A stretch of DNA of 64,000 bases from Alysiella filiformis (GCF_014054525.1 NZ_CP059564.1:258357-322356), one strand, 5' to 3'; shown: positions 8,820 through 19,288, counted from the stretch's first letter. Notes: generated from the sequence alone by a model not told the origin. Numbers and translations are program-made.

Positions 8820-9917
8820 ATGTCTGCCCCCAAAACCACCCCCTTTCATCAAGCCCACAAAGACGCTGGCGGCAAATTGGTTGATTTCGCTGGCTGGGAA
8901 TTGCCTGTTAATTACGGCTCTCAAATTCAAGAACACGAAGCCGTGCGTACCGATGCGGGCATGTTTGACGTGTCGCATATGCTCATTTCTGACATCACGG
9001 GCGAACAAGCCAAAGCGTGGTTGCAAAAATTATTGGCAAACGATGTGGCAAAATTGTCGTTTGTCGGCAAAGCCTTATACACCGCCATGCTCAACGACAA
9101 CGGTGGGGTCATTGATGATTTAATCGTGTATCGCGCCAATGAGGCGGAAACGGCTTATCGCATTGTTTCTAATGCTGCCACGCGCGAAAAGGATATGGCG
9201 CAATTTACCAAAATTGGTGCAGCATTTGGCATTGAAATCAAGCCTCGCCATGATTTGTGCATGCTCGCGGTGCAAGGTCCCAAGGCGATTGATAAATTGT
9301 TGCAACTGAAACCCGAATGGGCGGAGCAAGTTCGTGCGTTGAAACCGTTTCAGGGCGTGGATTTGGGCGATAATTGGTTTGTGGCGCGTACGGGCTACAC
9401 GGGCGAAGACGGTGTGGAAGTGATGTTGCCTGAAAATCACGCCAATGAATTTTTCAAACAATTACAATCGGTTGGTGTGCAACCTTGCGGCTTGGGTGCG
9501 CGTGATACTTTGCGTATGGAAGCAGGCATGAATTTGTATGGACACGACATGGACGATGACACCAGCCCCTTGCAAGCTGGCATGGGCTGGACGGTGGATT
9601 TGAAAGATGAAAGCCGCGATTTTGTGGGCAAAGCACCGCTTGTTGCGTTGAAAAATCAAGGTGTTGATGTGAAACAAGTGGGCTTGTTGCTGGAAACACG
9701 CGGTGTGTTGCGCGAAGGCATGGAAGTGGTTACGCCACATGGCACTGGTGTGATTACCAGTGGCACATTCTCGCCCAGCTTGAAACAGTCTATTGCGATT
9801 GCGCGTGTGCCTGTTGCCACCGAAAATTCGGCGCAGGTGGACATTCGCGGCACTTTAACCGATGTGCGCGTGTTGAAATTGCCTTTTGTTCGCAATGGGC
9901 AAAAGCAGTTTGATTGA
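8820..9917 (+). CDS. gcvT: Aminomethyltransferase, glycine cleavage T protein
   Basis: 365 residues from ATG 8820, preceded by GGAG; the frame is open a little upstream, but that part is the riboswitch platform. GcvT moves the aminomethyl carbon from lipoyl-GcvH to tetrahydrofolate, releasing ammonia. The folate-binding GCV_T domain ([15 protein letters not shown]-type barrel, [12 protein letters not shown] near residue 225) and the C-terminal barrel are intact. It is regulated by the upstream tandem glycine riboswitch. gcvH follows 171 bp downstream. Confidence 0.96.
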   Translation: MSAPKTTPFHQAHKDAGGKLVDFAGWELPVNYGSQIQEHEAVRTDAGMFDVSHMLISDITGEQAKAWLQKLLANDVAKLSFVGKALYTAMLNDNGGVIDDLIVYRANEAETAYRIVSNAATREKDMAQFTKIGAAFGIEIKPRHDLCMLAVQGPKAIDKLLQLKPEWAEQVRALKPFQGVDLGDNWFVARTGYTGEDGVEVMLPENHANEFFKQLQSVGVQPCGLGARDTLRMEAGMNLYGHDMDDDTSPLQAGMGWTVDLKDESRDFVGKAPLVALKNQGVDVKQVGLLLETRGVLREGMEVVTPHGTGVITSGTFSPSLKQSIAIARVPVATENSAQVDIRGTLTDVRVLKLPFVRNGQKQFD

Positions 9918-9956
9918 TTTGGTTTCAGGCTGCCTGAAAAATCTTGGGTAATCGCG

Positions 9957-10020
9957 TGTAGGGTGCATCTTGATGCACCGTTGTATTGATGAATTTGGTG
10001 CAACAAGTTGCACCCTACAC
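9957..10020. repeat. GTGTAGGGTGCA hairpin repeat
   Basis: GTGTAGGGTGCATC on the left pairs with TTGCACCCTACAC on the right. It lies between gcvT and gcvH, with DUS copies on both sides. A related hairpin (TAGGGTACAACTTG, TTGCACCCTA) lies near 29986-30014. Confidence 0.7.
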
Positions 10021-10088
10021 ATACCGTGTTTCAGGCTGCCTGAAAACCCCTTTTCCCTTTATTTTAAAACCTTTATGGAGAACACACC

Positions 10089-10472
10089 ATGAGCAATATC
10101 CCAGCCGATTTGAAATACGTTGCCAGCCACGAATGGTTGCGCCCTGAATCTGACGGCACCGTTACCGTAGGCATTACCCACCACGCGCAAGAATTGTTGG
10201 GCGACATTGTGTTTGTAGAATTGCCCGAAATTGGCGCAAACTTGGCAGCAGACGACCAAGCGGGTGTGGTGGAATCGGTCAAAGCCGCTTCTGACGTGTA
10301 CGCGCCCATTGCTGGCGAAGTGGTAGCCATTAACGAAGATTTGGTCAATGCCCCTGAAACCGCCAATTCCGACCCTTATGGCGCGGCATGGTTTTTCAAA
10401 ATCAAACCTGCCAATCCTGCCGATTTGGACGGCTTGTTGAACGCAGAACAATACGCTGCTGAAATCGGTTAA
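10089..10472 (+). CDS. gcvH: Glycine cleavage system H protein
   Basis: 127 residues. The lipoyl carrier that shuttles the aminomethyl group between GcvP, GcvT and the L protein. The lipoylation site is the Lys in [12 protein letters not shown] near residue 64. RBS GGAG at 10077-10080. A DUS-pair terminator follows at once, so gcvH probably ends the gcvT-gcvH transcript. Confidence 0.96.
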   Translation: MSNIPADLKYVASHEWLRPESDGTVTVGITHHAQELLGDIVFVELPEIGANLAADDQAGVVESVKAASDVYAPIAGEVVAINEDLVNAPETANSDPYGAAWFFKIKPANPADLDGLLNAEQYAAEIG

Positions 10473-10481
10473 TTGGTTTTC

Positions 10482-10530
10482 AGGCTGCCTGAAACATCGT
10501 GCTTGAACACGGTTTCAGGCAGCCTATTTT
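10482..10530 (+). terminator. DUS-pair terminator after gcvH
   Basis: AGGCTGCCTGAAAC (10482-10495) pairs perfectly with GTTTCAGGCAGCCT (10512-10525) and is followed by ATTTTT. Inverted DUS pairs are used as terminators in Neisseriaceae. Confidence 0.8.
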
Positions 10531-10548
10531 TCAAAATCAACCACCATA

Positions 10549-11178
10549 ATGTTAAACAGACGACAATTTTTATGCCACATCGGTGCATTGACCCTTTTAG
10601 CCGCCTGCGGTGGCAACAGCAAAAAATACGCCAAATTGGGTTCAGGCAGCACGGTTTTGGCTTTGGGCGATTCGCTCACAGCAGGCTATGGCGCAAGCAA
10701 AGGCGCGGACTATCCCAATCAACTGGCACAAATCACGGGCTGGAATGTGGTCAATGGCGGCATTTCGGGCGACACCTGCGAACAAGCCTTGTCGCGTTTG
10801 CCCAATTTGATGGCGCAACACAATCCCAAATTGGTGCTGGTGAGCATTGGCGGCAACGATTTTTTGCGTAAGCTGCCTGAAAGCACAACACGCAACAACA
10901 TCACACAAATCATCAAGCACATTCAGGCAGCCAAAGTGCCTGTGGTGTTGGTGGCGATTCCTTATTTCACGGCAGGCGCGTTGATTGGCATGGTCAGCGA
11001 ACATGAATTGTATGACGATTTGGCAAAACAGCACCAAATCCCCCTACTCAAAGGCGTGTGGGCTGATGTGTTGGGCGACAAATCCATGAAATCCGACCAA
11101 ATTCACGGCAACGATGCAGGTTATCGTTATTTTGCCGAAAAAATGGCAGACTTTTTGAAAAAACAAGGTTTGAGATGA
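10549..11178 (+). CDS. SGNH-hydrolase lipoprotein (GDSL esterase)
   Basis: 209 residues. The N-terminus has a basic start (MLNRRQF), a hydrophobic stretch and the lipobox LLAAC with Cys20, so it is likely an inner or outer membrane lipoprotein. SGNH blocks: GDSL 40-43 (Ser42), Gly near 70, GGND 101-104, and Asp183/His186 in DQIHGND. This arrangement resembles TesA/arylesterase enzymes. The substrate is not visible; peptidoglycan O-acetyl or lipid esters are possible. It overlaps the next gene by 4 bp (ATGA), so the two are translationally coupled. Confidence 0.85.
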   Translation: MLNRRQFLCHIGALTLLAACGGNSKKYAKLGSGSTVLALGDSLTAGYGASKGADYPNQLAQITGWNVVNGGISGDTCEQALSRLPNLMAQHNPKLVLVSIGGNDFLRKLPESTTRNNITQIIKHIQAAKVPVVLVAIPYFTAGALIGMVSEHELYDDLAKQHQIPLLKGVWADVLGDKSMKSDQIHGNDAGYRYFAEKMADFLKKQGLR

Positions 11179-12341
11179 ATCCACGCCTATCCCCTGCCCT
11201 GTTATTGACGATTGGTTTAATCAGCATTACGGCTTTTGTGCAAGTGTATTCGGTGCAAGCGATTTTGCCCGTGCTGATGGGCGATTTGCGCGCCAGCGAA
11301 GTTCAAGCAGGCTGGGCGGTGGGCGCGACCATTTTGAGCATTGCGCTGTTGTCGCCTTTTATCGGTTTGCTGTCGGACGCTTGGGGGCGCAAACGTTTAA
11401 TTGCCAGTGCTTTGTTTTTATTGGCAATACCCACTTTGGCTTTGGCATGGGTCAATCAAATTGAAACGATGATTGCCTTGCGTTTTTTGCAAGGTTTGGC
11501 GGTGCCTGCCTGTACGGTGGTGTTGATTGCCTATATTGGCGAAGAATTTTCAGGCAGCCAAATGGCAAAATTGATGTCGTGGTATGTGTCAGGCACGGTG
11601 TTGGGGGGATTTTTGGGGCGATTTGTGGTGGGGCATGTGGACGCATGGTTGAGTTGGCGATGGGGATTTGCCCTATTGGCAGGATTGTGCGTATTGAGCG
11701 GCGCGTGTGTGTGGCGATATTTGCCCGAATCGCGCCATTTTGTTGCCAACACCCACATTCAGGCAGGCTTAAACACCCTACGCAGTCATTTGCACAACAA
11801 ACGTTTATTGGCAGCGTGTGTGTTGGGGGCGTGTGTGTTGTTTTCGCTGGTGGGTTGTTTTACTTATGTGAATTTGCATTTGGCAGCCGAACCGTATCGG
11901 CTCAACAGTGGGCAACTTGCCAATATTTTTACCGTTTATTTAATCGGCATGGTGATTACGCCCTTGTCGGCGCGTTTGATTGCGCGTTTGGGCAACCGCC
12001 ACACCATTGTTTTGGCGATGAGTCTTTCCGCATTGGGCGTGATAGGCAGCCTGCAATCGCCGCTTTGGGCGATTATGGTGGCGTTGATTTTGATGTCATC
12101 GGGGGTGTTTGTAACCCAATCTGCCACCATCAGCTACATTGCCAGCCGCATTCAAACAGGGCGTTCATTGGCAACGGGTTTGTATTATATGGCATATTAT
12201 GGCGGTGGCACGGTGGGCGCGTGGTTGTGCGGCTGGGCGTATCAATACGGCTCGTGGCAGGCTGTGGTGGCAACCCTGTTGGGCATACAATTATTAGGCA
12301 TGGCAACGGCATGGTGGGGCATGGCGGAATCAAGGTCTTAA
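11175..12341 (+). CDS. MFS transporter (YnfM/AraJ-like, 12 helices)
   Basis: 388 residues, about 12 hydrophobic segments in two six-helix halves. The loop motif GLLSDAWGRKRLI after the second helix is the MFS motif A. The N-terminus has ITAFVQVYSVQAILPVL, typical of the YnfM-type drug/metabolite efflux subfamily. Substrate unknown. The start codon overlaps the stop of the lipoprotein esterase gene, so the two share a transcript. The strand then continues to an unknown membrane protein after a 213-bp gap. Confidence 0.85.
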   Translation: MNPRLSPALLLTIGLISITAFVQVYSVQAILPVLMGDLRASEVQAGWAVGATILSIALLSPFIGLLSDAWGRKRLIASALFLLAIPTLALAWVNQIETMIALRFLQGLAVPACTVVLIAYIGEEFSGSQMAKLMSWYVSGTVLGGFLGRFVVGHVDAWLSWRWGFALLAGLCVLSGACVWRYLPESRHFVANTHIQAGLNTLRSHLHNKRLLAACVLGACVLFSLVGCFTYVNLHLAAEPYRLNSGQLANIFTVYLIGMVITPLSARLIARLGNRHTIVLAMSLSALGVIGSLQSPLWAIMVALILMSSGVFVTQSATISYIASRIQTGRSLATGLYYMAYYGGGTVGAWLCGWAYQYGSWQAVVATLLGIQLLGMATAWWGMAESRS

Positions 12342-12435
12342 CAGGTATAATCGCACCACCGAATCATGCGGTTTCAGACAGCCTTTACCCCACAAAAATA
12401 AAATATTGCCCACAATCGTTGAAATACTGCCATCT

Positions 12436-12470
12436 GCTCCCTCTCCTTTGGGAGAGGGAACAGGTAAGTG
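12436..12470. repeat. Fragment of the CTCCCTCTCC repeat core
   Basis: GCTCCCTCTCCTTTGGGAGAGG: the left half of the core seen in the 3611-3783 element and inside hrpA. The right half is absent. Confidence 0.55.
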
Positions 12471-12554
12471 GTAAGCAAAAATTTGTCGCGCAGTAACAAG
12501 CAGCCTGAAACCCAATCCCCATTCCATAAAATACAAAAACACCGTTTTGAAAAT

Positions 12555-14102
12555 ATGAACACACACAACAATTCCAGCAACATCAGCCCCAAAAATCGCC
12601 CCCACAAACGCACCGTTCGCAATGACGACCCCCAACTTGCCCACCAAGATTGGCTCAAACTGCTGCTCATCGGCTTAACCTTGGGCAGTTTTGGTGCCGC
12701 CATGGTGTTGCCCTTTCAAGACGGCGTATTGGGCTGGTATGCCATCATCACATGGTTGGGACACCCCAGCGTGGTGGGTTTTTGGTTTTTTCCAGTGGCA
12801 ACCTTGTGGTTTATGCGCGTGTTCAGCACCCTACATCGCACCAAATTGCCCATACTCAAAGCCTTATTGGCATTTGTTTTGATGATAATTGCCTTGATTG
12901 CCCTACGCGGCAGCGATTTTCACAGCAACATTGGCGTGGGCGTGTTTTTTTGGTTGGTATCGGGCTATTTGCTGTTTGCCACCACAATCCGAATGCGCTA
13001 CCCCGAAGGCGGCTTAAAATTTGCCAGCGCAGGCATTGTATTGAGTTTGGCTTGCGTGATTTGGGCGCAACACGCCAATTCACACCGCAAAATCCACGCC
13101 GTGTGGCACACCGCCGATGCCATTGTCGGCAGCAGCGATGACGATGGACAAAATTCCGAATGGGGCGCGGTGCAACCCCCAGCAAATGGCAGTGGCACCC
13201 CCACCAAAGGCAACCAACACGCCACCATTGCCCAGCCCTTGCTGAATATCCCCTTTACCCAAAGCAGCCAAATTGCCGTCAAACGCGATTTTGACTTGCA
13301 CAACCCTTGGGCGCAACCCAATGCCAGCGTCAGTTGCGAAACCGCGCTCAAACGCAATTATCCCGTGCTGTTGCCGCCGCGTTTTTTGGAAGACAAATAC
13401 GAGTGGCTCAATTTTCATCATGGCGACCACATTTGCAATAATTTGATGTATGTCGGCACACCCAATGGGCGCACGGCAGATTTTAACTACACCATCAAAC
13501 AAGACCAACGCAGCAACATCTATTTGATTTTAAGCGATAAAAAAGAACAGGTTTTGTTCAACGAAACCTTCCCCATGAGCCGTGAAGACAATGGTTTGAG
13601 CAACAAAGACTACATTCAAAAATTAAACAGCGTGTTTGTGCGCTTGGTTGATGACAACACCATTCCCATGCTGGACAATGAATACACCCTAACCAAAGCC
13701 CCCACGCCCACCGAACCCGATATTTTAAACAAAGGCTGTGAAATGAAATCGCTCAATCGCCCCAATTTGTATCAATGGGGAACGGGGCGCGTGGATTTTC
13801 GCGGTCAATCGGTTGAAAAGATTAACACTTTCTGCTCCAAAACCCACGTTGCCATGACACACTTGTCGCATGACGACACCCAAGCTGGCGATGTGTTTGA
13901 AAATGTGCTGCACGTTAAACTGTTCCGCAGCAAAGATTTGCGCCCCGTAGAATGCGGCGCGGTGGGCATTGCGTTGAGCAAACAACAAGCCGTGCAAATT
14001 TTTACAGGCGAATTGAAAGTGGAACAACTGCATTTTACCCCCGAAAACGGTACAGGCTGCCTGAAAGCAGGCGTGAAATTGAGCGATGGCAGCAGTTTGT
14101 AA
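12555..14102 (+). CDS. Unrecognised membrane protein with large C-terminal domain
   Basis: 515 residues from ATG 12555; the frame is open from 12468, but that part reads through a DUS and repeat. Residues about 25-190 hold four or five hydrophobic segments. The rest, about 320 residues, is hydrophilic with several Cys (for example near SCETAL, GDHICNNL, NKGCEMKSL, TFCSKTH, VECGAV, TGCLKAG), which suggests a disulfide-rich domain on the periplasmic side. TGCLKAG near the end is DUS-encoded. I do not recognise the family. It lies between an MFS gene and gcvP without an obvious functional link. Confidence 0.6.
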   Translation: MNTHNNSSNISPKNRPHKRTVRNDDPQLAHQDWLKLLLIGLTLGSFGAAMVLPFQDGVLGWYAIITWLGHPSVVGFWFFPVATLWFMRVFSTLHRTKLPILKALLAFVLMIIALIALRGSDFHSNIGVGVFFWLVSGYLLFATTIRMRYPEGGLKFASAGIVLSLACVIWAQHANSHRKIHAVWHTADAIVGSSDDDGQNSEWGAVQPPANGSGTPTKGNQHATIAQPLLNIPFTQSSQIAVKRDFDLHNPWAQPNASVSCETALKRNYPVLLPPRFLEDKYEWLNFHHGDHICNNLMYVGTPNGRTADFNYTIKQDQRSNIYLILSDKKEQVLFNETFPMSREDNGLSNKDYIQKLNSVFVRLVDDNTIPMLDNEYTLTKAPTPTEPDILNKGCEMKSLNRPNLYQWGTGRVDFRGQSVEKINTFCSKTHVAMTHLSHDDTQAGDVFENVLHVKLFRSKDLRPVECGAVGIALSKQQAVQIFTGELKVEQLHFTPENGTGCLKAGVKLSDGSSL

Positions 14103-14141
14103 CGCATTTTGATGTTGAATTTTGTTTCAGGCAGCCTGAAA

Positions 14142-14316
14142 GAAAGCACACGACAATCCCAGATGGTGCCACCCATCTACCCCCTCCCCCTATGCAAGGG
14201 GGAGGGCTGGGGTGGGGGTTAGAAACCCAACGTGCACCCCCACCCTAACCCTCCCCCGCAAGCAGGGGAGGGAACAGATTTCAGGTAGCCCAAAGATTTT
14301 TGTCGTGTACCTTTCA
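14142..14316. repeat. Copy of the 180-bp palindromic element
   Basis: Left end AGCACACGACAATCCC (degenerate), core CCCCTCCCCCTATGCAAGGG and its inverted partner, right end TTTTTGTCGTGTAC. The gcvP start is 44 bp further on. Confidence 0.75.
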
Positions 14317-14359
14317 GGCAGCCTGAAACCCCCTACCCCGTCCCAACAAAGGAAAAATC

Positions 14360-17221
14360 ATGAATTTCAACGATTTATTCAATCACAGCGAATTTGCTTC
14401 GCGCCACATCAGCTTTGGCGACCAAGCCGCATTATTGGCGGAATTGGGCGAAGAAAGCATGGACAGTTTCATCAACAACACCGTGCCACAAAGCGTGCGC
14501 ATGCCCCAAACCGAATTGGGCTTGCCCGATGGCATGACCGAAGCCGATGCCTTGGCAAAACTGAAACACATCGCACAAAAAAACCAAATCTTCAAATCTT
14601 ACATTGGCTTGGGCTACTACCCCACCCGTTTGCCCAATGTGATTTTGCGCAATGTGTTGGAAAACCCATCTTGGTACACCGCCTACACGCCCTATCAAGC
14701 CGAAATCGCGCAAGGTCGCTTGCAAGCCCTGCTCAATTTCCAACAAATGTGCATTGATTTGAGCGGACACGAATTGGCTGGCGCGTCATTGTTGGACGAA
14801 GCCACCGCCGCCGCCGAAGCCATGGCAATGGCAAAACGCGTGAGCAAATCCAAATCCAATCAATTTTTTGTGGACGAACGCATTTATCCACAAACTTTGG
14901 ACGTGATTCAAACCCGTGCCGAATATTTTGGCTTTGAAATTGTGGTGGGCGATTTTCAGGCAGCCGCGCAAGGCGAATATTTTGGCGCGATTTTCCAATA
15001 CGTTGGCAAAGATGGCGATGTTGTTGATTTAACAGACATTATCGCTGCCGTGAAAGCCAAAGGTGCGGTTGTGGCAGTGGCTGCCGATGTGATGAGCTTG
15101 GTGTTGTTGAAATCGCCAGCCAGCATGGGCGCAGACATGGCTTTGGGCAACACGCAACGTTTTGGCGTACCCATGGGCTTTGGGGGTCCCCACGCCGCCT
15201 ATTTCACGTTTAAAGATGCCGACAAACGCTCTGCACCAGGTCGCATTATTGGCGTGTCGCAAGACGCATCGGGCAAACCCGCTTTGCGTATGGCTTTGCA
15301 AACGCGCGAACAACACATTCGCCGCGAAAAAGCCAATTCCAATATTTGTACATCGCAAGTTTTGTTGGCAAACTTGGCGGGCATGTATGCCGTGTATCAT
15401 GGCGAAACAGGCGTCAAACGCATTGCCAACCGCATTCACGCCTTGGCGAGCGCGTTTGCCAATGCGCTGGAACAGCATTCAGGCAGCCTGAAAATCGTCC
15501 ACAAGGTGTTTTTTGATACCGTTGCGGTGGATTGCGGCAATGCCGACACCGCCCAACACATCTACCAAAACGCCCTGCAAAATGGCTACAACATTCGCCG
15601 CGCCAGCGACACCGTTTTAACCGTTGCCTTCCACGAAGAAAGCAGTTTGGAAGATTTGGGCGTGTTGTACATGGCGTTTACAGGCGAAACCAGCGTCAGC
15701 GTTCCAGCCGAAGCCCCCAGCCGCCTGCCTGAAACCCTGTTGCGCCAAGACCGCATTTTGCAACACCCCGTGTTCCAAAAATACCATACCGAACACGAAA
15801 TGTTGCGCTATTTGAAAAAACTGGAAGACCGCGATTTGGCAATGAACCGCAGCATGATTTCATTGGGTTCTTGCACCATGAAATTGAATGCGACCGCCGA
15901 AATGCTGCCTGTAACATGGGCAGAATTTGCCCACATTCACCCCTTTGCGCCCAGCGAACAAACGCAAGGCTATTTGGAAATGATTGGGCAATTACAAGAC
16001 CAATTAAAAGCCATCACAGGTTTTGACGCGATTGCCATTCAACCCAATTCAGGCGCACAAGGCGAATACACAGGCTTGTTGGCGATTCGCCGTTTCCACA
16101 AAGCCAACGGTCAGCCCAACCGCGATGTGTGTTTGATTCCCAAATCCGCGCACGGCACCAATCCCGCCACCGCACAAATGTTGGGCATGAAAGTCGTGGC
16201 GGTGGACACAGACGAATTGGGCAACGTCAATATTGCCGATTTACGCGCCAAAGCCGAACAACATCGCGAAAACTTGGGCGCATTGATGATTACTTATCCG
16301 TCCACGCATGGTGTGTATGAAGAAGGCATTCGCGAAATTTGCCAAATCATTCACGACAATGGCGGTCAAGTGTACATGGACGGTGCCAACATGAACGCAC
16401 AAGTGGGCATCATGCAGCCAGCCGAAGTGGGCGCAGACGTGTTGCACATGAATTTGCACAAAACTTTCTGTATCCCACACGGTGGCGGTGGGCCGGGCAT
16501 GGGTCCTATCGGCTTGAAAGCGCATTTAGCCCCCTTTGCGCCCAACCATGTTGTGAATCCTGTTGTGGGTGCAAGCGCAGGCATGAGCGCGGTATCTGCC
16601 GCACCTTATGGTTCAGCCAGCATTTTGCCGATTACTTGGACATACATCACCATGATGGGCAAACGCGGTTTGCGTCAAGCCACCGAATTTGCCTTGCTCA
16701 ACGCCAACTACATGGCAAAAAAATTGGCAGAAGACTACCCCATTTTGTACACAGGCAAAAACGGTCGCGTGGCACACGAGTGCATTGTGGACTTGCGCCC
16801 CTTAAAAGCCGAAAGCGGCATCACCGAAGTGGACATCGCCAAACGTTTGATGGACTATGGTTTCCACGCGCCCACCATGTCTTTCCCCGTGGCAGGCACT
16901 TTGATGATTGAGCCAACCGAGTCCGAAAGCAAAGCCGAACTTGACCGCTTTATCGCCGCCATGAAACAAATCAAACAAGAAGCCCTGAAAGTCCAAAATG
17001 GCGAATGGGCAAAAGACGATAACCCATTGGTCAATGCCCCCCACACCGCCGAAGAAATCGCTGGCGAATGGCAACACGCATACAGCCGCGAAACGGCCGT
17101 GTACCCATTGGCATACATTCGTGAACACAAATTCTTCCCCAGCGTGAAGCGCGTGGACGATGTGTTTGGCGACCGCAATTTGGTGTGTTCTTGCCCACCA
17201 ATGAGCGAGTATGAAGACTAA
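14360..17221 (+). CDS. gcvP: Glycine dehydrogenase (decarboxylating), P protein
   Basis: 953 residues, full-length fused P protein. PLP enzyme that decarboxylates glycine and passes the aminomethyl group to GcvH lipoate. The PLP lysine is in [16 protein letters not shown] near residue 700, followed by the glycine-rich loop. RBS AAAGGA precedes ATG 14360. It is not directly linked to gcvT-gcvH; three unrelated genes and a repeat element intervene, so it needs its own promoter, and no riboswitch is visible here. Confidence 0.97.
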   Translation: MNFNDLFNHSEFASRHISFGDQAALLAELGEESMDSFINNTVPQSVRMPQTELGLPDGMTEADALAKLKHIAQKNQIFKSYIGLGYYPTRLPNVILRNVLENPSWYTAYTPYQAEIAQGRLQALLNFQQMCIDLSGHELAGASLLDEATAAAEAMAMAKRVSKSKSNQFFVDERIYPQTLDVIQTRAEYFGFEIVVGDFQAAAQGEYFGAIFQYVGKDGDVVDLTDIIAAVKAKGAVVAVAADVMSLVLLKSPASMGADMALGNTQRFGVPMGFGGPHAAYFTFKDADKRSAPGRIIGVSQDASGKPALRMALQTREQHIRREKANSNICTSQVLLANLAGMYAVYHGETGVKRIANRIHALASAFANALEQHSGSLKIVHKVFFDTVAVDCGNADTAQHIYQNALQNGYNIRRASDTVLTVAFHEESSLEDLGVLYMAFTGETSVSVPAEAPSRLPETLLRQDRILQHPVFQKYHTEHEMLRYLKKLEDRDLAMNRSMISLGSCTMKLNATAEMLPVTWAEFAHIHPFAPSEQTQGYLEMIGQLQDQLKAITGFDAIAIQPNSGAQGEYTGLLAIRRFHKANGQPNRDVCLIPKSAHGTNPATAQMLGMKVVAVDTDELGNVNIADLRAKAEQHRENLGALMITYPSTHGVYEEGIREICQIIHDNGGQVYMDGANMNAQVGIMQPAEVGADVLHMNLHKTFCIPHGGGGPGMGPIGLKAHLAPFAPNHVVNPVVGASAGMSAVSAAPYGSASILPITWTYITMMGKRGLRQATEFALLNANYMAKKLAEDYPILYTGKNGRVAHECIVDLRPLKAESGITEVDIAKRLMDYGFHAPTMSFPVAGTLMIEPTESESKAELDRFIAAMKQIKQEALKVQNGEWAKDDNPLVNAPHTAEEIAGEWQHAYSRETAVYPLAYIREHKFFPSVKRVDDVFGDRNLVCSCPPMSEYED

Positions 17222-17246
17222 TCACGTGGTGTGATTTTCAGGCAGC

Positions 17247-17426
17247 CTTTCAGTACACGACAATTTTGGACGTTGCCATCCATCTAACCCCCTCCCCCTA
17301 TGCAAGGGGGAGGGCTGGGGTGGGGGTTAGAAACGCAACGTGCCACCCCCACCCTAACCCTCCCCCGCCAGACGAGGGAGGGAACAGATTTCAGGCAACC
17401 CAAAAGTTTTTGTCGTGTACTGAAAG
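17247..17426. mobile_element. 180-bp MITE-like element, intact
   Basis: Perfect 16-bp terminal inverted repeats CTTTCAGTACACGACA and TGTCGTGTACTGAAAG, each extended outward by a DUS. The core holds a C-rich/G-rich palindrome (CCCCTCCCCCTATGCAAGGG... and its partner ACCCTAACCCTCCCCCGCC...). It is nearly identical to 32277-32456, so the two are recently related. Non-coding. Confidence 0.85.
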
Positions 17427-17458
17427 GCAGCCTGAAACCTTTACACAACGTTAAATGG

Positions 17459-17552
17459 TAGGTCGGATTCTTGAATGTGGCATCTTTTCAGATTGGATAA
17501 AAATTTGTTTTCATTTGAAAAATGTCGCATACAAGTATCCGACCTGATTTTC
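17459..17552. repeat. AGGTCGGAT inverted repeat
   Basis: AGGTCGGAT (17460-17468) and ATCCGACCT (17537-17545), with inner TTTTCA/TGAAAA pairing. The same GGTCGGAT stem is used in the terminator after ffh. The 348-bp gap between gcvP and the HNH gene holds this and the 180-bp element only. Confidence 0.6.
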
Positions 17553-17569
17553 AGGCAGCCTGAAACAGA

Positions 17570-18130
17570 ATGGGGGAATACACGGTGATTGTTTTATCAA
17601 ACAAACGAAAAGCAGCCCATCAAAACAGCAATGGCATTTGTATTTTATGTAATAAACCCATTTTAAGTCATGAAAAATGGTCGGTGGAACATTTTATCCC
17701 TCGCGCCATCTACAAATGGATTCCCAAACCCGAAATTGAATGGCAAGTGGAAAGCGATGCCAATCTGTTTGCCGTACACATGGATTGCAATTTAAACAAA
17801 AATGCAGAAATTCCCACAGTACGCACAATCAATGCTTTAAGGGTTGCCCCAAGCGTTAAAGAGAAACTGCTTTTGGTGTATTGGGCAATCTATGATGACA
17901 TTGAAGCCTATCGCAGCATGAAACAAAGTGTCTGGGCAAAACAAAACGGTGCGTGTGCCTTTTGCGAAAAAGCAATCAGATTGACAAAAGCCACATTGCG
18001 GAGAATAGACAATCGCTTTGAACGGAGTCGTGAAAATGCCATGTGCTTGTGTTTTCATTGCAGTCTTAGAGCGGCTCGTCCCGCGCACAAACAAAAAATG
18101 GTGAATCGCAAACGACTACTGTCAAAATAA
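17570..18130 (+). CDS. HNH-endonuclease-like protein with two zinc-type Cys clusters
   Basis: 186 residues. First module: CILC near residue 24, VEHFIPRAIY (the HNH His) and HMDCNLNKN. Second module: CAFC near residue 127, then RRIDNRF, CLCFHC, RAARPAHKQK. The first fits a standard HNH/treble-clef nuclease; the second looks like a degenerate repeat of it. HNH proteins of this size occur as solitary nucleases in defence or mobile-element settings. It stands alone between a MITE and a convergent tRNA-Glu gene. Its target is unknown. Confidence 0.65.
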   Translation: MGEYTVIVLSNKRKAAHQNSNGICILCNKPILSHEKWSVEHFIPRAIYKWIPKPEIEWQVESDANLFAVHMDCNLNKNAEIPTVRTINALRVAPSVKEKLLLVYWAIYDDIEAYRSMKQSVWAKQNGACAFCEKAIRLTKATLRRIDNRFERSRENAMCLCFHCSLRAARPAHKQKMVNRKRLLSK

Positions 18131-18138
18131 AAACAAAA

Positions 18139-18180
18139 GAAAAGCTGCCTGAAAACCAAAACGATTTTCAGGCAGCTTTC
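18139..18180. terminator. DUS-pair terminator between the HNH gene and tRNA-Glu
   Basis: AAAGCTGCCTGAAAA pairs with TTTTCAGGCAGCTTT. It serves the forward HNH gene and, from the other side, the tRNA. Confidence 0.8.
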
Positions 18181-18187
18181 AGAATAT

Positions 18188-18263
18188 TGGCACGCCCACG
18201 GGGATTCGAACCCCGGTTGCCGCCGTGAAAGGGCAGTGTCCTAGGCCTCTAGACGATGGGCGC
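18188..18263 (-). tRNA. tRNA-Glu (anticodon TTC)
   Basis: Reading the minus strand: GCGCCCATCGTCTAGAGGCC start, anticodon loop CCTTTCACG giving TTC, T arm GGGTTCGAATCCC, and an encoded CCA end. 76 nt. The acceptor stem pairs over its length, allowing for a G-T. Confidence 0.96.
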
Positions 18264-18302
18264 GTTGGGAAAGCTGGCATTATAGCAGCAAAAAACATTT
18301 TG

Positions 18303-19190
18303 TCAATGCCAATGCACCAAAATCGGACGGTGGTCGGAATATTGCCATGGCAAAGGTTGTATGTGTACCTCGTCCAAAGTGCTGCTGTGCGACAAAACGT
18401 GGTCAATGTTTAAAGCAAATGGCTGCCAAGTGGGCAAATAATTGCGCGTGTGCAATTCCGCCTCCGTTATTTGCAAAAATTGCCGAAACACGGGCGAAAA
18501 CGGTGTGCTGTTCAAATCGCCCACAATCAACACATTGGGGTCGGTGGCAATGTGTTGTGCCACGGTGTACAAATATTCTTGCCGAATGTCTGCCAAATGC
18601 CCATTGAGTGGTGGCGGTGGGTGCAAGGCATAAATCGCGGTGGCATCTTGCGTTACCGCACGAATATAGGGTATGTCGCGTATGTAATGCACCGCACAAT
18701 GGCGCAAGGGCGTTTTGGACAACACCGCCAAAGCAAATGGGCTGTGTTCACGTTGCACACAACCATGCGGATAATGCTCTTGCAACACCGCCCAGCGTTT
18801 GTCGTCCAAATTGATTTCTGCCAACGCCAACATTTCAGGCTGCTGACGCAAAATGAATGCCACTTCTTTTTCGGGTTGGGGGTTGTTCACATTCACGTTG
18901 TACCAAAGCAGCGACCATTTGCGTGGCAAATCGCTTTCATCTTGCCAATGCGGATTGATGAGCCACGCGCTGCACAACACCGCACACGTTGCCCACACCG
19001 AACGCGCCACCCCCGAGCCAAACAGCGTTGCCAAAATGAAAATCAAAGTGTAATAAGGCAAAAAATGGCTAAACAATTCGGCAAACCAAAACCAACTGCC
19101 CAAAACCCCCAACACAATGCCACACACCGAAACAATCGCCAAACTGTGCAAACGCCGCCCAACAAATCGGAAAAACAATTGAATAAGCAT
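18303..19190 (-). CDS. Membrane-anchored endonuclease/exonuclease/phosphatase-family protein
   Basis: 295 residues from ATG 19190 (MLIQLFF); an upstream in-frame start at 19241 exists but precedes a non-conserved stretch. Two or three N-terminal helices are followed by an EEP domain: NVN near residue 100, LAEINLD with the metal-binding Glu, VGDLNSTPFS, IDHVL and the final SDHRPILV with catalytic Asp-His. These enzymes cleave phosphodiesters; the membrane-anchored forms are common in proteobacteria and have no settled substrate. Confidence 0.82.
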   Translation of the reverse strand: MLIQLFFRFVGRRLHSLAIVSVCGIVLGVLGSWFWFAELFSHFLPYYTLIFILATLFGSGVARSVWATCAVLCSAWLINPHWQDESDLPRKWSLLWYNVNVNNPQPEKEVAFILRQQPEMLALAEINLDDKRWAVLQEHYPHGCVQREHSPFALAVLSKTPLRHCAVHYIRDIPYIRAVTQDATAIYALHPPPPLNGHLADIRQEYLYTVAQHIATDPNVLIVGDLNSTPFSPVFRQFLQITEAELHTRNYLPTWQPFALNIDHVLSHSSTLDEVHIQPLPWQYSDHRPILVHWH

Positions 19191-19235
19191 AATCTCTGAA
19201 TAAAATGGTTTTGGGCGATATTTTAGTGCCAAATG

Positions 19236-19288
19236 CCCCAAAAAAGCTGCCTGAAAACGAAACTTTACGTTTTCAGGCAGCTTTGGGG
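19236..19288. terminator. DUS-pair terminator after the small secreted protein gene
   Basis: CCCCAAAAAAGCTGCCTGAA with its complement GTTTTCAGGCAGCTTTGGGG. On the minus strand it follows the stop at 19302. Confidence 0.75.
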
